Positions 22,327-30,549 of a stretch of DNA of 64,000 nucleotides are shown piece after piece. A program made the translations under genes and the position numbers. The notes beneath the pieces are model-generated. The model was not told where the DNA came from. It made no database searches and saw nothing but the letters and a program-made list of their open reading frames with translations. This stretch comes from VXNE01 sp965261535 (lineage in GTDB: Bacteria > Pseudomonadota > Gammaproteobacteria > Pseudomonadales > Azotimanducaceae). The stretch is taken from contig OZ253469.1 in assembly GCA_965261535.1 (NCBI GenBank), positions 806,001 to 870,000 of the forward strand, read 5' to 3'. How positions within the stretch are numbered: the first letter of the stretch is position 1; each line of letters begins with the position of its first letter.

Positions 22327-24861
22327 TCAGGTTACCAGCCTGCCCCGGCTACGCCAAAAAGACGTTATGGCGGCGCTGATTTCGCTGCTCCGAACCTGGG
22401 CGGGGCGCCAGTAGCGCGGGAAGAACGCGCCCCAATCCGCCCTCGGAAAACGCGGATCGACGAGGACCACGACCCCGGTATCGCCCACGCCGCGCACCGC
22501 GCGACCCGCCGCCTGCGCCACGCGCGTCATCCCCGGCTGACGATAGGCCACGTCGAAACCGTCCGCGCCGAACCGCTCCCCTATGAGATCCCGTTCCAAT
22601 GATCGCGGCGCCAGACCGACGCCGACGACGATCACGCCATCGAGCGCGCCGCCGTCGAAGTCGACGGACTCGGCAAACATGCCACCCATGACAGCGGCGC
22701 CGATGAGAGACGGCTGCGGGAGGGGATCTCCATTACCGGCAGGCTTGCCGTTCCTGGTCGAGAGCCGGAGGATGAACGCCTGCTTCTCGGCATCGCTCAT
22801 GCCGGGCCGCTGCGCGACGACTTCCGCCATCCCTCGAAGACGGGGAACCACCAGATCCAGATATGCGAACGACGGGAAAGCGACGAGATAGTTGCCGGGC
22901 GCCGCGCCGATCACAGCCTCGACAACCCCCGCCAGCGCGTCCCGCGAGGCGGCGCGGTCCCGGTAATAGGTCGATACGTCGGAAACGATGAATACGCCCA
23001 GGTTGGAGCCCCAGTCGAGGCGAACCCGCGCGGCTCGGCTCGACGCGTCCTGTCCATGGATAACCTGGAACAGCGGCAGCGGCGATACGGTGCCGGAAAA
23101 GCGAACCGCGCCGCTGTAGCGACGCAGCACGCCGTCGATGTGCTGCGAGGGAGACAGGCAGACCATGCGCGCCTCGATGTTTCGCCCGGTTGTCGCGAGC
23201 AGGTGGCAGTAGTTCTCCTCGTCGCGCCACCCATTGCCCTCCTGGAGGCGAAAACAGTCGAAAAGGAACTCGCGGGTCGCGGGATACGACCCGAGATCGG
23301 CTTCAGCGGCCGCGGCGAGCAGCCGCTGCACGGCGCGCAGGAGCGCGGTCGGCTCTTCGATCCGGTACTGGGCACCGTCGGAATCGTCGTGGACCCGCGA
23401 GGATGCGTCATCGACGTCGGGGATCCCCGTCGGGTCGCGGCTTCCGGCCGCAGTGCCCCTCGCCTCGCGCCGCAGCTTCAGGAGTGCGCGGTCGACGGCA
23501 CGGAGCCCTTTGCGAAGCAGCGGCGGCGCTTCCGCAAGGGCGCGCTTGAGCGCCGCGCGCGCAAGCGACGCGCTCAACATGCCGCGCACCCGATCACCCA
23601 ATTGATGCGCCTCGTCCACCAGCAGGCCAACGCGCTTGAACGGCGGCGCGGTCAGGCGCTCGAGCCTGACGACGGGATCGAAGACGTAGTTGTAGTCGCA
23701 CACCACGACATCCGCCCAGGCCGCGGCGTCGAGACTGAGTTCGAATGGACAGACGGCGTGGCGCGCGGCGGCGCGCTCGATCGTATCGCGCGTCGCCAAT
23801 CCCATCCCGAGCACCTCATCGCGCGCCGGCCGCATGCGGTCGTAGTAGCCCCTGGCATAGCGGCAGCACGCCGGGTCGCACGGCACCTCGGGATTGAAGC
23901 AGATGTCTCGCTTCGCCGTCAGGACGACCGTCACCGCCCGCTCCGCTTTTCCTTCCTCCTCCCCTTTTCCTTCCCCCTCCCCTTTTCCTTCCCCCTCCCC
24001 TTGCCCCTCCCCTTGCCCCTCCCCCAGGGCGCATTGCTCAAGCGTCTGCGTCGGCGACAGCTTGCCGGTGGTGCGCGCGGTCAGGTAGATGACGCGGTCG
24101 AGCGCGCCGTCGCCGATGGCGCGCAACGCGGAGAACACGGTCGCCGCCGTCTTGCCGCTACCGGTGGGCGCTTCCACCAGCAACTGTTCGCGATCGCGAA
24201 ACGCCCGGTAGGCGCCTCGGGCGAGGCGCCGTTGACTGTCCCGGAACTCGGCGAACGGGAACGGCAACCGGGTTAGACACGCATTGCGCCGGTTGATGCG
24301 CGCCGCTGTCGCCGCCAGCCAGGCGGTATAGGCGGCGACCGTGTCCGCGAGGAACTCCGCCAACGCGTCCGGTTGATGCGTCTCCTCGAAATGCGTCGCG
24401 GCGGCGGCGTCCGGATCCGGATGCAGGTAGATCAAGCGCAGCCGCCACGCGTCGCGGTTGGCCGGCACCTGTTCCGTAGTGTTCACGAGGGCCGCATACA
24501 GCTTGAGCTGGGCCATGTGCAGATGGCCGATGTGGGCGTGCAGGTCGGCCACCTCGGAGCGCGTTGTCTTGTATTCCTCGATCAAACGCGCGCCATCGTC
24601 GATGCCGTCGATCCGGCCCCTGATGCGCAGCGTCACGCCGTTGCGCGTGACCGTCGCCGCCACCGGCACTTCCCGCCGGTAGCCTTCGCGTTCCGGCTGC
24701 GCCCGCCGCTGCGCCCCGATGCCTTCCGTGGCGGTGGCGCTGCCCGTGTAGCGATAGTGGATGTCGCCACGACGATGGACGAAGGCCGCCAGATCCCGCA
24801 CTGCGACCGTGGCGGCCGTTATCTCGGACGGCGACGGTTCCGGCGCGACGGTCATCTGCAT
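22327..24861 (-). CDS. DinG/Rad3-like DNA helicase with N-terminal nuclease-like domain
   Basis: The ~844-residue protein has an N-terminal PD-(D/E)xK-like segment (RGRIDGIDDGARLIEEYKTT, residues ~82-101) followed by an XPD/DinG-type superfamily 2 helicase: Walker A EAPTGSGKTAA near 231, four cysteines of a likely iron-sulfur cluster (CFNPEVPCDPACC), DEAH box LLVDEAHQLGDR, and motif VI-like QAAGRAVRGVGD near the end. A GEGQGEG/GKGEGE low-complexity insert of about 28 residues lies between Walker A and the cysteines. Its start overlaps the VRR-NUC gene stop (ATGA if the ATG at 24855 is used; 24861 and 24909 are alternatives). Probable role: processing of branched or crosslinked DNA together with that nuclease. 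Confidence 0.88.
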   Translation of the reverse strand: MQMTVAPEPSPSEITAATVAVRDLAAFVHRRGDIHYRYTGSATATEGIGAQRRAQPEREGYRREVPVAATVTRNGVTLRIRGRIDGIDDGARLIEEYKTTRSEVADLHAHIGHLHMAQLKLYAALVNTTEQVPANRDAWRLRLIYLHPDPDAAAATHFEETHQPDALAEFLADTVAAYTAWLAATAARINRRNACLTRLPFPFAEFRDSQRRLARGAYRAFRDREQLLVEAPTGSGKTAATVFSALRAIGDGALDRVIYLTARTTGKLSPTQTLEQCALGEGQGEGQGEGEGKGEGEGKGEEEGKAERAVTVVLTAKRDICFNPEVPCDPACCRYARGYYDRMRPARDEVLGMGLATRDTIERAAARHAVCPFELSLDAAAWADVVVCDYNYVFDPVVRLERLTAPPFKRVGLLVDEAHQLGDRVRGMLSASLARAALKRALAEAPPLLRKGLRAVDRALLKLRREARGTAAGSRDPTGIPDVDDASSRVHDDSDGAQYRIEEPTALLRAVQRLLAAAAEADLGSYPATREFLFDCFRLQEGNGWRDEENYCHLLATTGRNIEARMVCLSPSQHIDGVLRRYSGAVRFSGTVSPLPLFQVIHGQDASSRAARVRLDWGSNLGVFIVSDVSTYYRDRAASRDALAGVVEAVIGAAPGNYLVAFPSFAYLDLVVPRLRGMAEVVAQRPGMSDAEKQAFILRLSTRNGKPAGNGDPLPQPSLIGAAVMGGMFAESVDFDGGALDGVIVVGVGLAPRSLERDLIGERFGADGFDVAYRQPGMTRVAQAAGRAVRGVGDTGVVVLVDPRFPRADWGAFFPRYWRPAQVRSSEISAAITSFWRSRGRLVT

Positions 24862-26549
24862 CGCGCGACCCGGACCGGCAAACGCGCCGCGCGCAGCCGG
24901 TCGATCCACAGGTACTGATCGTCGCGCAGCCGGTCGTTCGGTCCCTTCACCTCGACAAACTCAAAACGGCCGGGGCCATAGACGACGGTCAGGTCCGGAA
25001 AGCCCCGGCGCGCGTTGTCGAGATCCGACGATGCGAAAGCGACCAGCTTTCGCACGGCGTCCATCCCCAGTCCGTCAAGCAATATGCCGAGCGAATCCAC
25101 GTCGAAAACGCGCCAGTCGACCAGGCGATTGGCCACGTCCCGATGCGCGCGGCACGCATCGAGCATCGCGGCGCGCAGGGTCTCGTCGTCGACCGCGAGC
25201 GGGTCCGCGCACTTCTCGCGCCGGGCCTCGAGAAAGTCGGGCCAGAAGAGGTCGATGGGGGCGGTCTGGAACGCGTTGATGAACATGCCGTCCACGGGCG
25301 CGAACATCCAATCCCAGTAGGCGAGACCGAACAGTCCCATGGGCAGCGCGTTCTCCAGGTGCCAGGCGCGGCCTTCGTCGGCGGTGAGGATCGCGGCCGC
25401 GGCCGCCTCCACGCGATCAACGTCCGGCACGTCCAGAATAATCGTCTCCTGGGGCCAGGGCCGATGCCGTCGCGCGCCGAAACGCCCGGCGAAATCCGCC
25501 TCCTGCGGGCAGATCGGACGCTCGCGCATGCGTCGGCGCAGGCGCTCCACGGCGTCGAGATCTCCGAGGCGCTTCAGGATTCTCATCCGGCGCTCTCGCG
25601 CCGGCGCCATGCTGGAGCGCGCATAGCAGGCGAGCGCCGCGTCGAACTCGCGACCGCGCTCGAGCCCCCGGCCCAGCCGGTTGAGTATGCGGCTGCGGCG
25701 ACGCTCGAAGAGGCGGTTCCCATGGGGCTGCCAAAGCGCCTCGAGCACGGGCATCGCAGCGTCGGATGGTGGCTTCGGGCCGAGTTCGTCGACGTGGTCG
25801 CCGAGGCCTAGCAGCGCGATATAGGCGTCCAGGGAAGCGCGATCGGCGAACAGGCGCCGTTCGCGGGCCAATTCGTACTCGGCGTAGCGGGCGAGGCCGA
25901 GGTCGCGCAGCACGAAGGTCGAGAGGTCGCGCCGCCGGTCGCCGAAGAAAAGCAGCCGGTACAGTTCGAGCCGCTCCCCGATGACCAGCGCGACCCAGGG
26001 GCAGCGTCGTTCGACGCGTTGATGGACCTCGCCCTCGCACAGGTTGCGCTCCATCCACTCCAGGTACTCGCGCTTACGGCCGGTCGCTCGCCTCGGCGGT
26101 GTGTCAGCCGGGCGTTGGGCGACGACAGCCGGGACTCCCGATGACCCATCGCCCATAGCGGCGTCGCGCGGAGCTTCCCCGGCGGCCAGGACATCGCCGA
26201 AATACTCGGCAAGCTCCGCGCGGGTGAGTAGCCGGGCGAGATCCAGCGCCGGCGCTTCGGGACACCAGGACACGAACTCGCGCGCGATCAGGTGCGTCAA
26301 AGCGGCGGGGGTGTCGTCGATTTCCCGAAACTCCAGCGAGTCGACGCGAACGAGCGGGCCCTTGCGCGAGATCAGGCGCGCCAGCAGGCGCTGCGCGTCC
26401 GCCGACATTGCGATGACGCCCTCTCCGAAATCCGACTCCTCGGGCGTCAATATGTCGCCGTACTGTTGCCGCACGCCTTCGATCAACGCGATCAGGTTGT
26501 CCGCGTAGTAGTGATCCGGGGGCGGTTGACCTGCACTGAGTTGGGGCAA
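24852..26549 (-). CDS. VRR-NUC nuclease, FAN1-like
   Basis: The 565-residue protein ends in a VRR-NUC domain: RRGFPDLTVVYGPGRFEFVE then VKGPNDRLRDDQYLWIDRL, with the P-D...E-x-K catalytic residues. N-terminal text (GDILTPEESDFGEGVIAMSA, LLARLISRKGPLVRVDSLEF) and the long TPR-like middle match bacterial FAN1-like structure-specific nucleases, which cut flap and crosslinked DNA. It overlaps the helicase gene, forming a two-gene repair operon. Downstream of the start lies a microsatellite region. The length is as expected for bacterial FAN1. Confidence 0.88.
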   Translation of the reverse strand: MPQLSAGQPPPDHYYADNLIALIEGVRQQYGDILTPEESDFGEGVIAMSADAQRLLARLISRKGPLVRVDSLEFREIDDTPAALTHLIAREFVSWCPEAPALDLARLLTRAELAEYFGDVLAAGEAPRDAAMGDGSSGVPAVVAQRPADTPPRRATGRKREYLEWMERNLCEGEVHQRVERRCPWVALVIGERLELYRLLFFGDRRRDLSTFVLRDLGLARYAEYELARERRLFADRASLDAYIALLGLGDHVDELGPKPPSDAAMPVLEALWQPHGNRLFERRRSRILNRLGRGLERGREFDAALACYARSSMAPARERRMRILKRLGDLDAVERLRRRMRERPICPQEADFAGRFGARRHRPWPQETIILDVPDVDRVEAAAAAILTADEGRAWHLENALPMGLFGLAYWDWMFAPVDGMFINAFQTAPIDLFWPDFLEARREKCADPLAVDDETLRAAMLDACRAHRDVANRLVDWRVFDVDSLGILLDGLGMDAVRKLVAFASSDLDNARRGFPDLTVVYGPGRFEFVEVKGPNDRLRDDQYLWIDRLRAARLPVRVARCR

Positions 26550-26639
26550 TGGCGTGCCGCGTATCTCCCAAGAAGGCGAGCCGCATTATAGCGACTTATG
26601 TATGCACATACAGGCTCCCTGCCCGCAATGGGGCCACCC

Positions 26640-26749
26640 ACCCATTTCGGGACACCCATGTGCCTTCCCGCATTAGCAAGGCGCATTAGGGACACCCACC
26701 CATTACGGGATACCCATGGACACCGGGACACCCATTACGACACCCACTA
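26640..26749. repeat. Interspersed GGGACACCCAT repeats
   Basis: GGGACACCCA or GGGATACCCA occurs at 26648, 26690, 26707 and 26724, mixed with CCCATT variants, and again at 27595 and 27618 on the far side of the first Rpn copy. These words surround the truncated Rpn gene and may mark rearrangement joints. No gene is visible here. Confidence 0.7.
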
Positions 26750-27528
26750 CGGTACGACAAGAACAACTGCAGGAACGTCTGGGCAAACACTTTCGGGCGC
26801 TGGATGTGCCCCTGTTGGTGGAGTGGTCCAACGGCCGCCGTGAGGCGATCCTGTTCGTGCTGGAAGAAGAAACTGACCGGCGGCGCTTCTCGCTGCACCG
26901 GCTGGCGCACTACTGCCTCGACCTCGCCGAGCTGTTCGAGACAGACCGCGTGGTTCCGGTGACGATCTTCCTGCGCGATGCCGACGCGGCACCCGCGTCA
27001 CTGACCCTGGGCACCGAGAGCCGCATCTATATGAAGTTCGACTATCTCGTCTGCAAGCTGAAGGAGATACCCTCCGAGCGCTGGCAGCACAGCAACAACC
27101 TGGTGGCGCGAGTCAACCTGCCGAACATGCGCAGCCCGGAGACCCGCAAGATCGAGGTCTACGCGCAGGCGGTCCGAGGTTTGCTGGACCTGGAACGGGA
27201 TGGCGGCAAACGGGCAAAATATATCGAATTCATCGACATCTACGCCGGCCTCACCGACAATGAGTTCCGGCGTTATCAACGGCAGTATCCCGAGGAAAGT
27301 TCCACCATGGCAGGAGTCATCGAAAGGGCCCGCGACGAAGGCATGCAGCAAGGTCGCGTCGAAGGGGAGCGGGCGGTTCTGCAACGACTGCTGCGGCGAC
27401 GATTCGGTCTCCTATCGCCCGGAATCGCCGAAAGGCTAAGCCAAGCGTCCCCGTCCGATCTGGAGATCTGGGCCGAAAACGTTCTCGACGCCCAAACGCT
27501 TGAGGACGTATTCGACTCAAGCCTCTAG
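26716..27528 (+). pseudogene. 5'-truncated Rpn-family nuclease gene
   Basis: From base 26750 onwards this frame is colinear and nearly identical with the intact gene at 27937-28715. The first 42 codons of the intact gene (MADAVSHDQNFKNLILDYPR and on) are replaced by about 12 codons of microsatellite sequence (MDTGTPITTPTT). The core of the PD-(D/E)xK domain and the DUF4351-like C-terminus remain. An ATG at 26716 could allow translation, but no ribosome-binding site is evident. I regard it as a decayed duplicate. Confidence 0.75.
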
Positions 27529-27812
27529 CCCGGAGTATTTCACCAAGCCGCGACCATCCGTCCAGATTTTGCCCCTCTATGCAAGACCTATCAGGGACAC
27601 CCATGAACACCGCATCGGGGACACCCTTGCGCCAAACAGAGGTCATGACCTTTGGACGCGCAAGCAATCGCTAAAAAAGTGCATGGAGGGACGGGAAGGC
27701 GCCAGCTCACCCGACTAAGGCAGATTGCTCCTCGCTTTTTCAGCGATTGCCCGTGGCGCGCCAGCGGGCACTTGCCCGATCTTTGTGGTCGAACAAAAAC
27801 CGGGCGCAGTTC
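27529..27812. other. Spacer between the two Rpn copies
   Basis: Here are a partial copy of the dispersed leader repeat (CCCGGAGTATTTCACCAAGC at 27530), two GGGACACCC words, and the presumed promoter of the intact Rpn gene. The last 90 bases (GATTGCCCGTGGCGCGCCAG and on) form its leader. I see no gene. Confidence 0.5.
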
Positions 27813-28715
27813 ATGGCGGACGCCGTCAGCCACGACCAGAACTTCAAGAACCTGATCCTCGACTATCCCCGCGATGCGCTGGCATTTTTCGCCCCCGAAG
27901 AGGCGCCCACGCCTGATGACTCGGTGGACATCATCCCGGTACGACAAGAACAACTGCAGGAACGTCTGGGCAAACACTTTCGGGCGCTGGATGTGCCCCT
28001 GTTGGTGGAGTGGTCCAACGGCCGCCGTGAGGCGATCCTGTTCGTGCTGGAAGAAGAAACTGACCGGCGGCGCTTCTCGCTGCACCGGCTGGCGCACTAC
28101 TGCCTCGACCTCGCCGAGCTGTTCGAGACAGACCGCGTGGTTCCGGTGACGATCTTCCTGCGCGATGCCGACGCGGCACCCGCGTCACTGACCCTGGGCA
28201 CCGAGAGCCGCATCTATATGAAGTTCGACTATCTCGTCTGCAAGCTGAAGGAGATACCCTCCGAGCGCTGGCAGCACAGCAACAACCTGGTGGCGCGAGT
28301 CAACCTGCCGAACATGCGCAGCCCGGAGACCCGCAAGATCGAGGTCTACGCGCAGGCGGTCCGAGGTTTGCTGGACCTGGAACGGGATGGCGGCAAACGG
28401 GCGAAATATATCGAATTCATCGACATCTACGCCGGCCTCACCGACAATGAGTTCCGGCGTTATCAACGGCAGTATCCCGAGGAAAGTTCCACCATGGCAG
28501 GAGTCATCGAAAGGGCCCGCGACGAAGGCATGCAGCAAGGTCGCGTCGAAGGGGAGCGGGCGGTTCTGCAACGACAGTTGCGGCGACGATTCGGTCTCCT
28601 ATCGCCCGGAATCGCCGAAAGGCTAAGCCAAGCGTCCCCGTCCGATCTGGAGATCTGGGCCGAAAACGTTCTCGACGCCCAAACGCTTGAGGACGTATTC
28701 AATTCAAGTTCCTAA
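27813..28715 (+). CDS. Rpn-family recombination-promoting nuclease/putative transposase
   Basis: The 300-residue protein begins MADAVSHDQNFKNLILDYPR, the usual start of this family, and includes LLVEWSNGRREAILFVLEEE and HRLAHYCLDLAELF of the PD-(D/E)xK core. The C-terminal ~60 residues (RLRRRFGLLSPGIAERLSQA, DLEIWAENVLDAQTLEDVF) match DUF4351. Rpn proteins are DNA endonucleases that stimulate RecA-independent recombination. The frame is open to 27747, but the ATG at 27813 fits. It has a truncated twin directly upstream, and it converges on the glycosyltransferase gene with a four-base overlap. Confidence 0.82.
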   Translation: MADAVSHDQNFKNLILDYPRDALAFFAPEEAPTPDDSVDIIPVRQEQLQERLGKHFRALDVPLLVEWSNGRREAILFVLEEETDRRRFSLHRLAHYCLDLAELFETDRVVPVTIFLRDADAAPASLTLGTESRIYMKFDYLVCKLKEIPSERWQHSNNLVARVNLPNMRSPETRKIEVYAQAVRGLLDLERDGGKRAKYIEFIDIYAGLTDNEFRRYQRQYPEESSTMAGVIERARDEGMQQGRVEGERAVLQRQLRRRFGLLSPGIAERLSQASPSDLEIWAENVLDAQTLEDVFNSSS

Positions 28716-29752
28716 CAACAAGGCGGGTTGGCCCAATGGGACGGACCGTCAATCCGACCTCCACCGCCACCGCCACCGCCCTTGCCGTGGAGGATCTCGC
28801 GAAGCAGGGTTTGGAATTTTCTGCGTTCGTGGGCCAGATCATGGCCGGTGACGGTGACGCGTGCGCCCTCCCTGATGGCCGCAATCCGGGCCGCGGGCAT
28901 AGTCGCAGCTTCCTTCGCTGCACCCACTAGCGCTTCTACCCGATAGGGTGGCTTGAGACAGTTGACACCATCCAGACAGTAGTCGTTGCCGCGCACATCG
29001 GGGCAAACCGTCAGGGCGCCAACAGCCATCGATTCCAGCGCTGGCAAATAGAATCCCTCAACCGTCGCCGGCAAGCAGACCACGGTTCTAGCCCGCGCCA
29101 TCATCCGAAGAAACGCTTCTCTACTGACCATCTCGATCAGTACTTCTGCGCGCAGTCCCGACGCGTTGAGCAACCTCGCGACAGTTCCAGCGATATCCGG
29201 CCTCTTGTAGCCGACAATCAGGACATCGAGATCGCGCACGTCCATCGCCGATAACCGGGGTGACTCGATGCATGCGGGGATCGTATGGATCGGCCCGCCA
29301 GCGACATTCGCGCGCCGCAAAGCGTCCTCCAGGGGAGCGCTAACGCAAATCCTGATGGCGGGATTGGCCAGATACCTGAACTGAGAGTCCTCCGGGTCTA
29401 TTCGATCAAACGACTGAACCAAATAGAGGACGCGGAACGGGGGCGCCTCATGGAATCGTTTTGGTATGAAACGGTCCCATCCCCAACCAGAGATAACCGC
29501 AACCGCCACGCTTGCCCAATTGATCGAGTAGCTCACCCGAGCTCGGTACCGAGACCACGGATTGCTATCACCCCATTTCGTGTCTTCCGGCATGTACAGG
29601 ATCGCGTGTTCGGCCAGCTCACTGGCCAGCACGTGTTCGAAGTAATGGCGGAGCTTTAGCGCACCCCCGCCCGGAGAGTCGCATCGCACGGCAAACTGCA
29701 CGCCCGAGCGGGACGGCGGCAAGCCGGCAAGATTCATGGAGTTCATCGACAT
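28712..29752 (-). CDS. GT4-like glycosyltransferase
   Basis: The 346-residue protein has the GT-B pattern: an N-terminal Rossmann half with GGGALKLRHYFEHVLASELA, a linker, then DVLIVGYKRPDIAGTVARLL and the donor-binding ARTVVCLPATVEGFYLPALE SMAVG region, where the Glu of E-G-F-x-L-P-x-L-E is the GT4 signature. Substrate unknown; surface polysaccharide or glycolipid is likely. The C-terminus carries a run of eight glycines (coded by a CCGCCACC microsatellite) that looks like slippage expansion. A sulfotransferase gene lies just upstream, so the two may decorate the same glycan. Confidence 0.72.
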   Translation of the reverse strand: MSMNSMNLAGLPPSRSGVQFAVRCDSPGGGALKLRHYFEHVLASELAEHAILYMPEDTKWGDSNPWSRYRARVSYSINWASVAVAVISGWGWDRFIPKRFHEAPPFRVLYLVQSFDRIDPEDSQFRYLANPAIRICVSAPLEDALRRANVAGGPIHTIPACIESPRLSAMDVRDLDVLIVGYKRPDIAGTVARLLNASGLRAEVLIEMVSREAFLRMMARARTVVCLPATVEGFYLPALESMAVGALTVCPDVRGNDYCLDGVNCLKPPYRVEALVGAAKEAATMPAARIAAIREGARVTVTGHDLAHERRKFQTLLREILHGKGGGGGGGGRIDGPSHWANPPCC

Positions 29753-29776
29753 CTACGCGGACGTGACCTGTCCAGC

Positions 29777-30358
29777 CTACCTTCCTGTCTGAACGCCGGG
29801 ATTGACGTGCGGGAAGGGCTGGTCGGGAACCGGCAGTTCGAGGAAGTCGCATAGCGACTCCCAGCCGTCGCCGGCGGTGATATCCATGGTGAGAAGACAC
29901 TCCCTGCGGGAGAAATACGCGATGACATCCGCGTTGTGGCGACGATACCGATCAAGATAGGCGCGCTCGTTGCCGCGCGGCGCCCCCCGCCCCGGCCCGT
30001 AGATCCACTCCCGCATGGGCGTGCGCTCGCCGCCGAAGTAGCGGACCACGCTGGCGATCCAGCTATCCGGGGGACGCAGCGTCAGGATGAACCTGCTGCC
30101 GGGAAAGGCCCCGTCCAACTCCCGGTACAGGACAGACCAGGGATTGTCATTGAACGCGTCGAACCACGAAGCGATGTCGAGCGCCATGGGCAAGGCGCGC
30201 TCGGCGATCCGCGGATCGCGGGCGCCGTTCGGCCCCGTCACGCGGTACCCGAGGATCTCCAGCGCCCGGGCGAGGGATTTTGTTCCCGTCTTGTGGAAGC
30301 CGACGCCAAATACCTTTGGCTGCTCGGTCTTCAATCCCAAGCCCGGATATCGCACCAA
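29777..30358 (-). CDS. Sulfotransferase-family protein
   Basis: The 193-residue protein has the 5'-phosphosulfate-binding loop GVGFHKTGTKSLARALEILG near residues 18-37 and SRFILTLRPPDSWIASVVRY as the 3'-phosphate-binding region, the pattern of PAPS-dependent sulfotransferases. The visible start is in the dispersed leader repeat (MVRYPGLGLKTEQPK), so the true start could be the TTG a few codons later. It is somewhat short for the family. The gene precedes the glycosyltransferase on the same strand with a gap of about 25 bases. Confidence 0.7.
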   Translation of the reverse strand: MVRYPGLGLKTEQPKVFGVGFHKTGTKSLARALEILGYRVTGPNGARDPRIAERALPMALDIASWFDAFNDNPWSVLYRELDGAFPGSRFILTLRPPDSWIASVVRYFGGERTPMREWIYGPGRGAPRGNERAYLDRYRRHNADVIAYFSRRECLLTMDITAGDGWESLCDFLELPVPDQPFPHVNPGVQTGR

Positions 30359-30405
30359 GCCGCTCGTCGAGCAGTTAAATAGGTGGTTTCAATAGGTTAA
30401 TACCA
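30340..30405. repeat. Dispersed leader repeat, copy 4
   Basis: CCCGGATATCGCACCAAGCC, then GCTCGTCGAGCAGTTAAATA, ending TTTCAATAGGTTAATACCA. It overlaps the 5' end of the sulfotransferase gene and resembles the copy at 20777-20840. Confidence 0.65.
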
Positions 30406-30549
30406 ATTTTCACAAATCCGCGCTTGCCCGAACCAAGAACCGGAATTGTAGCATCGCGCCTTCTTTGCCAGAATCTGTCGCTTCGCGCCTGATCGGGCGG
30501 CGCATACGCAACGGCAACAACCGCAAAGAGATCGGGCGGATGATACTGG

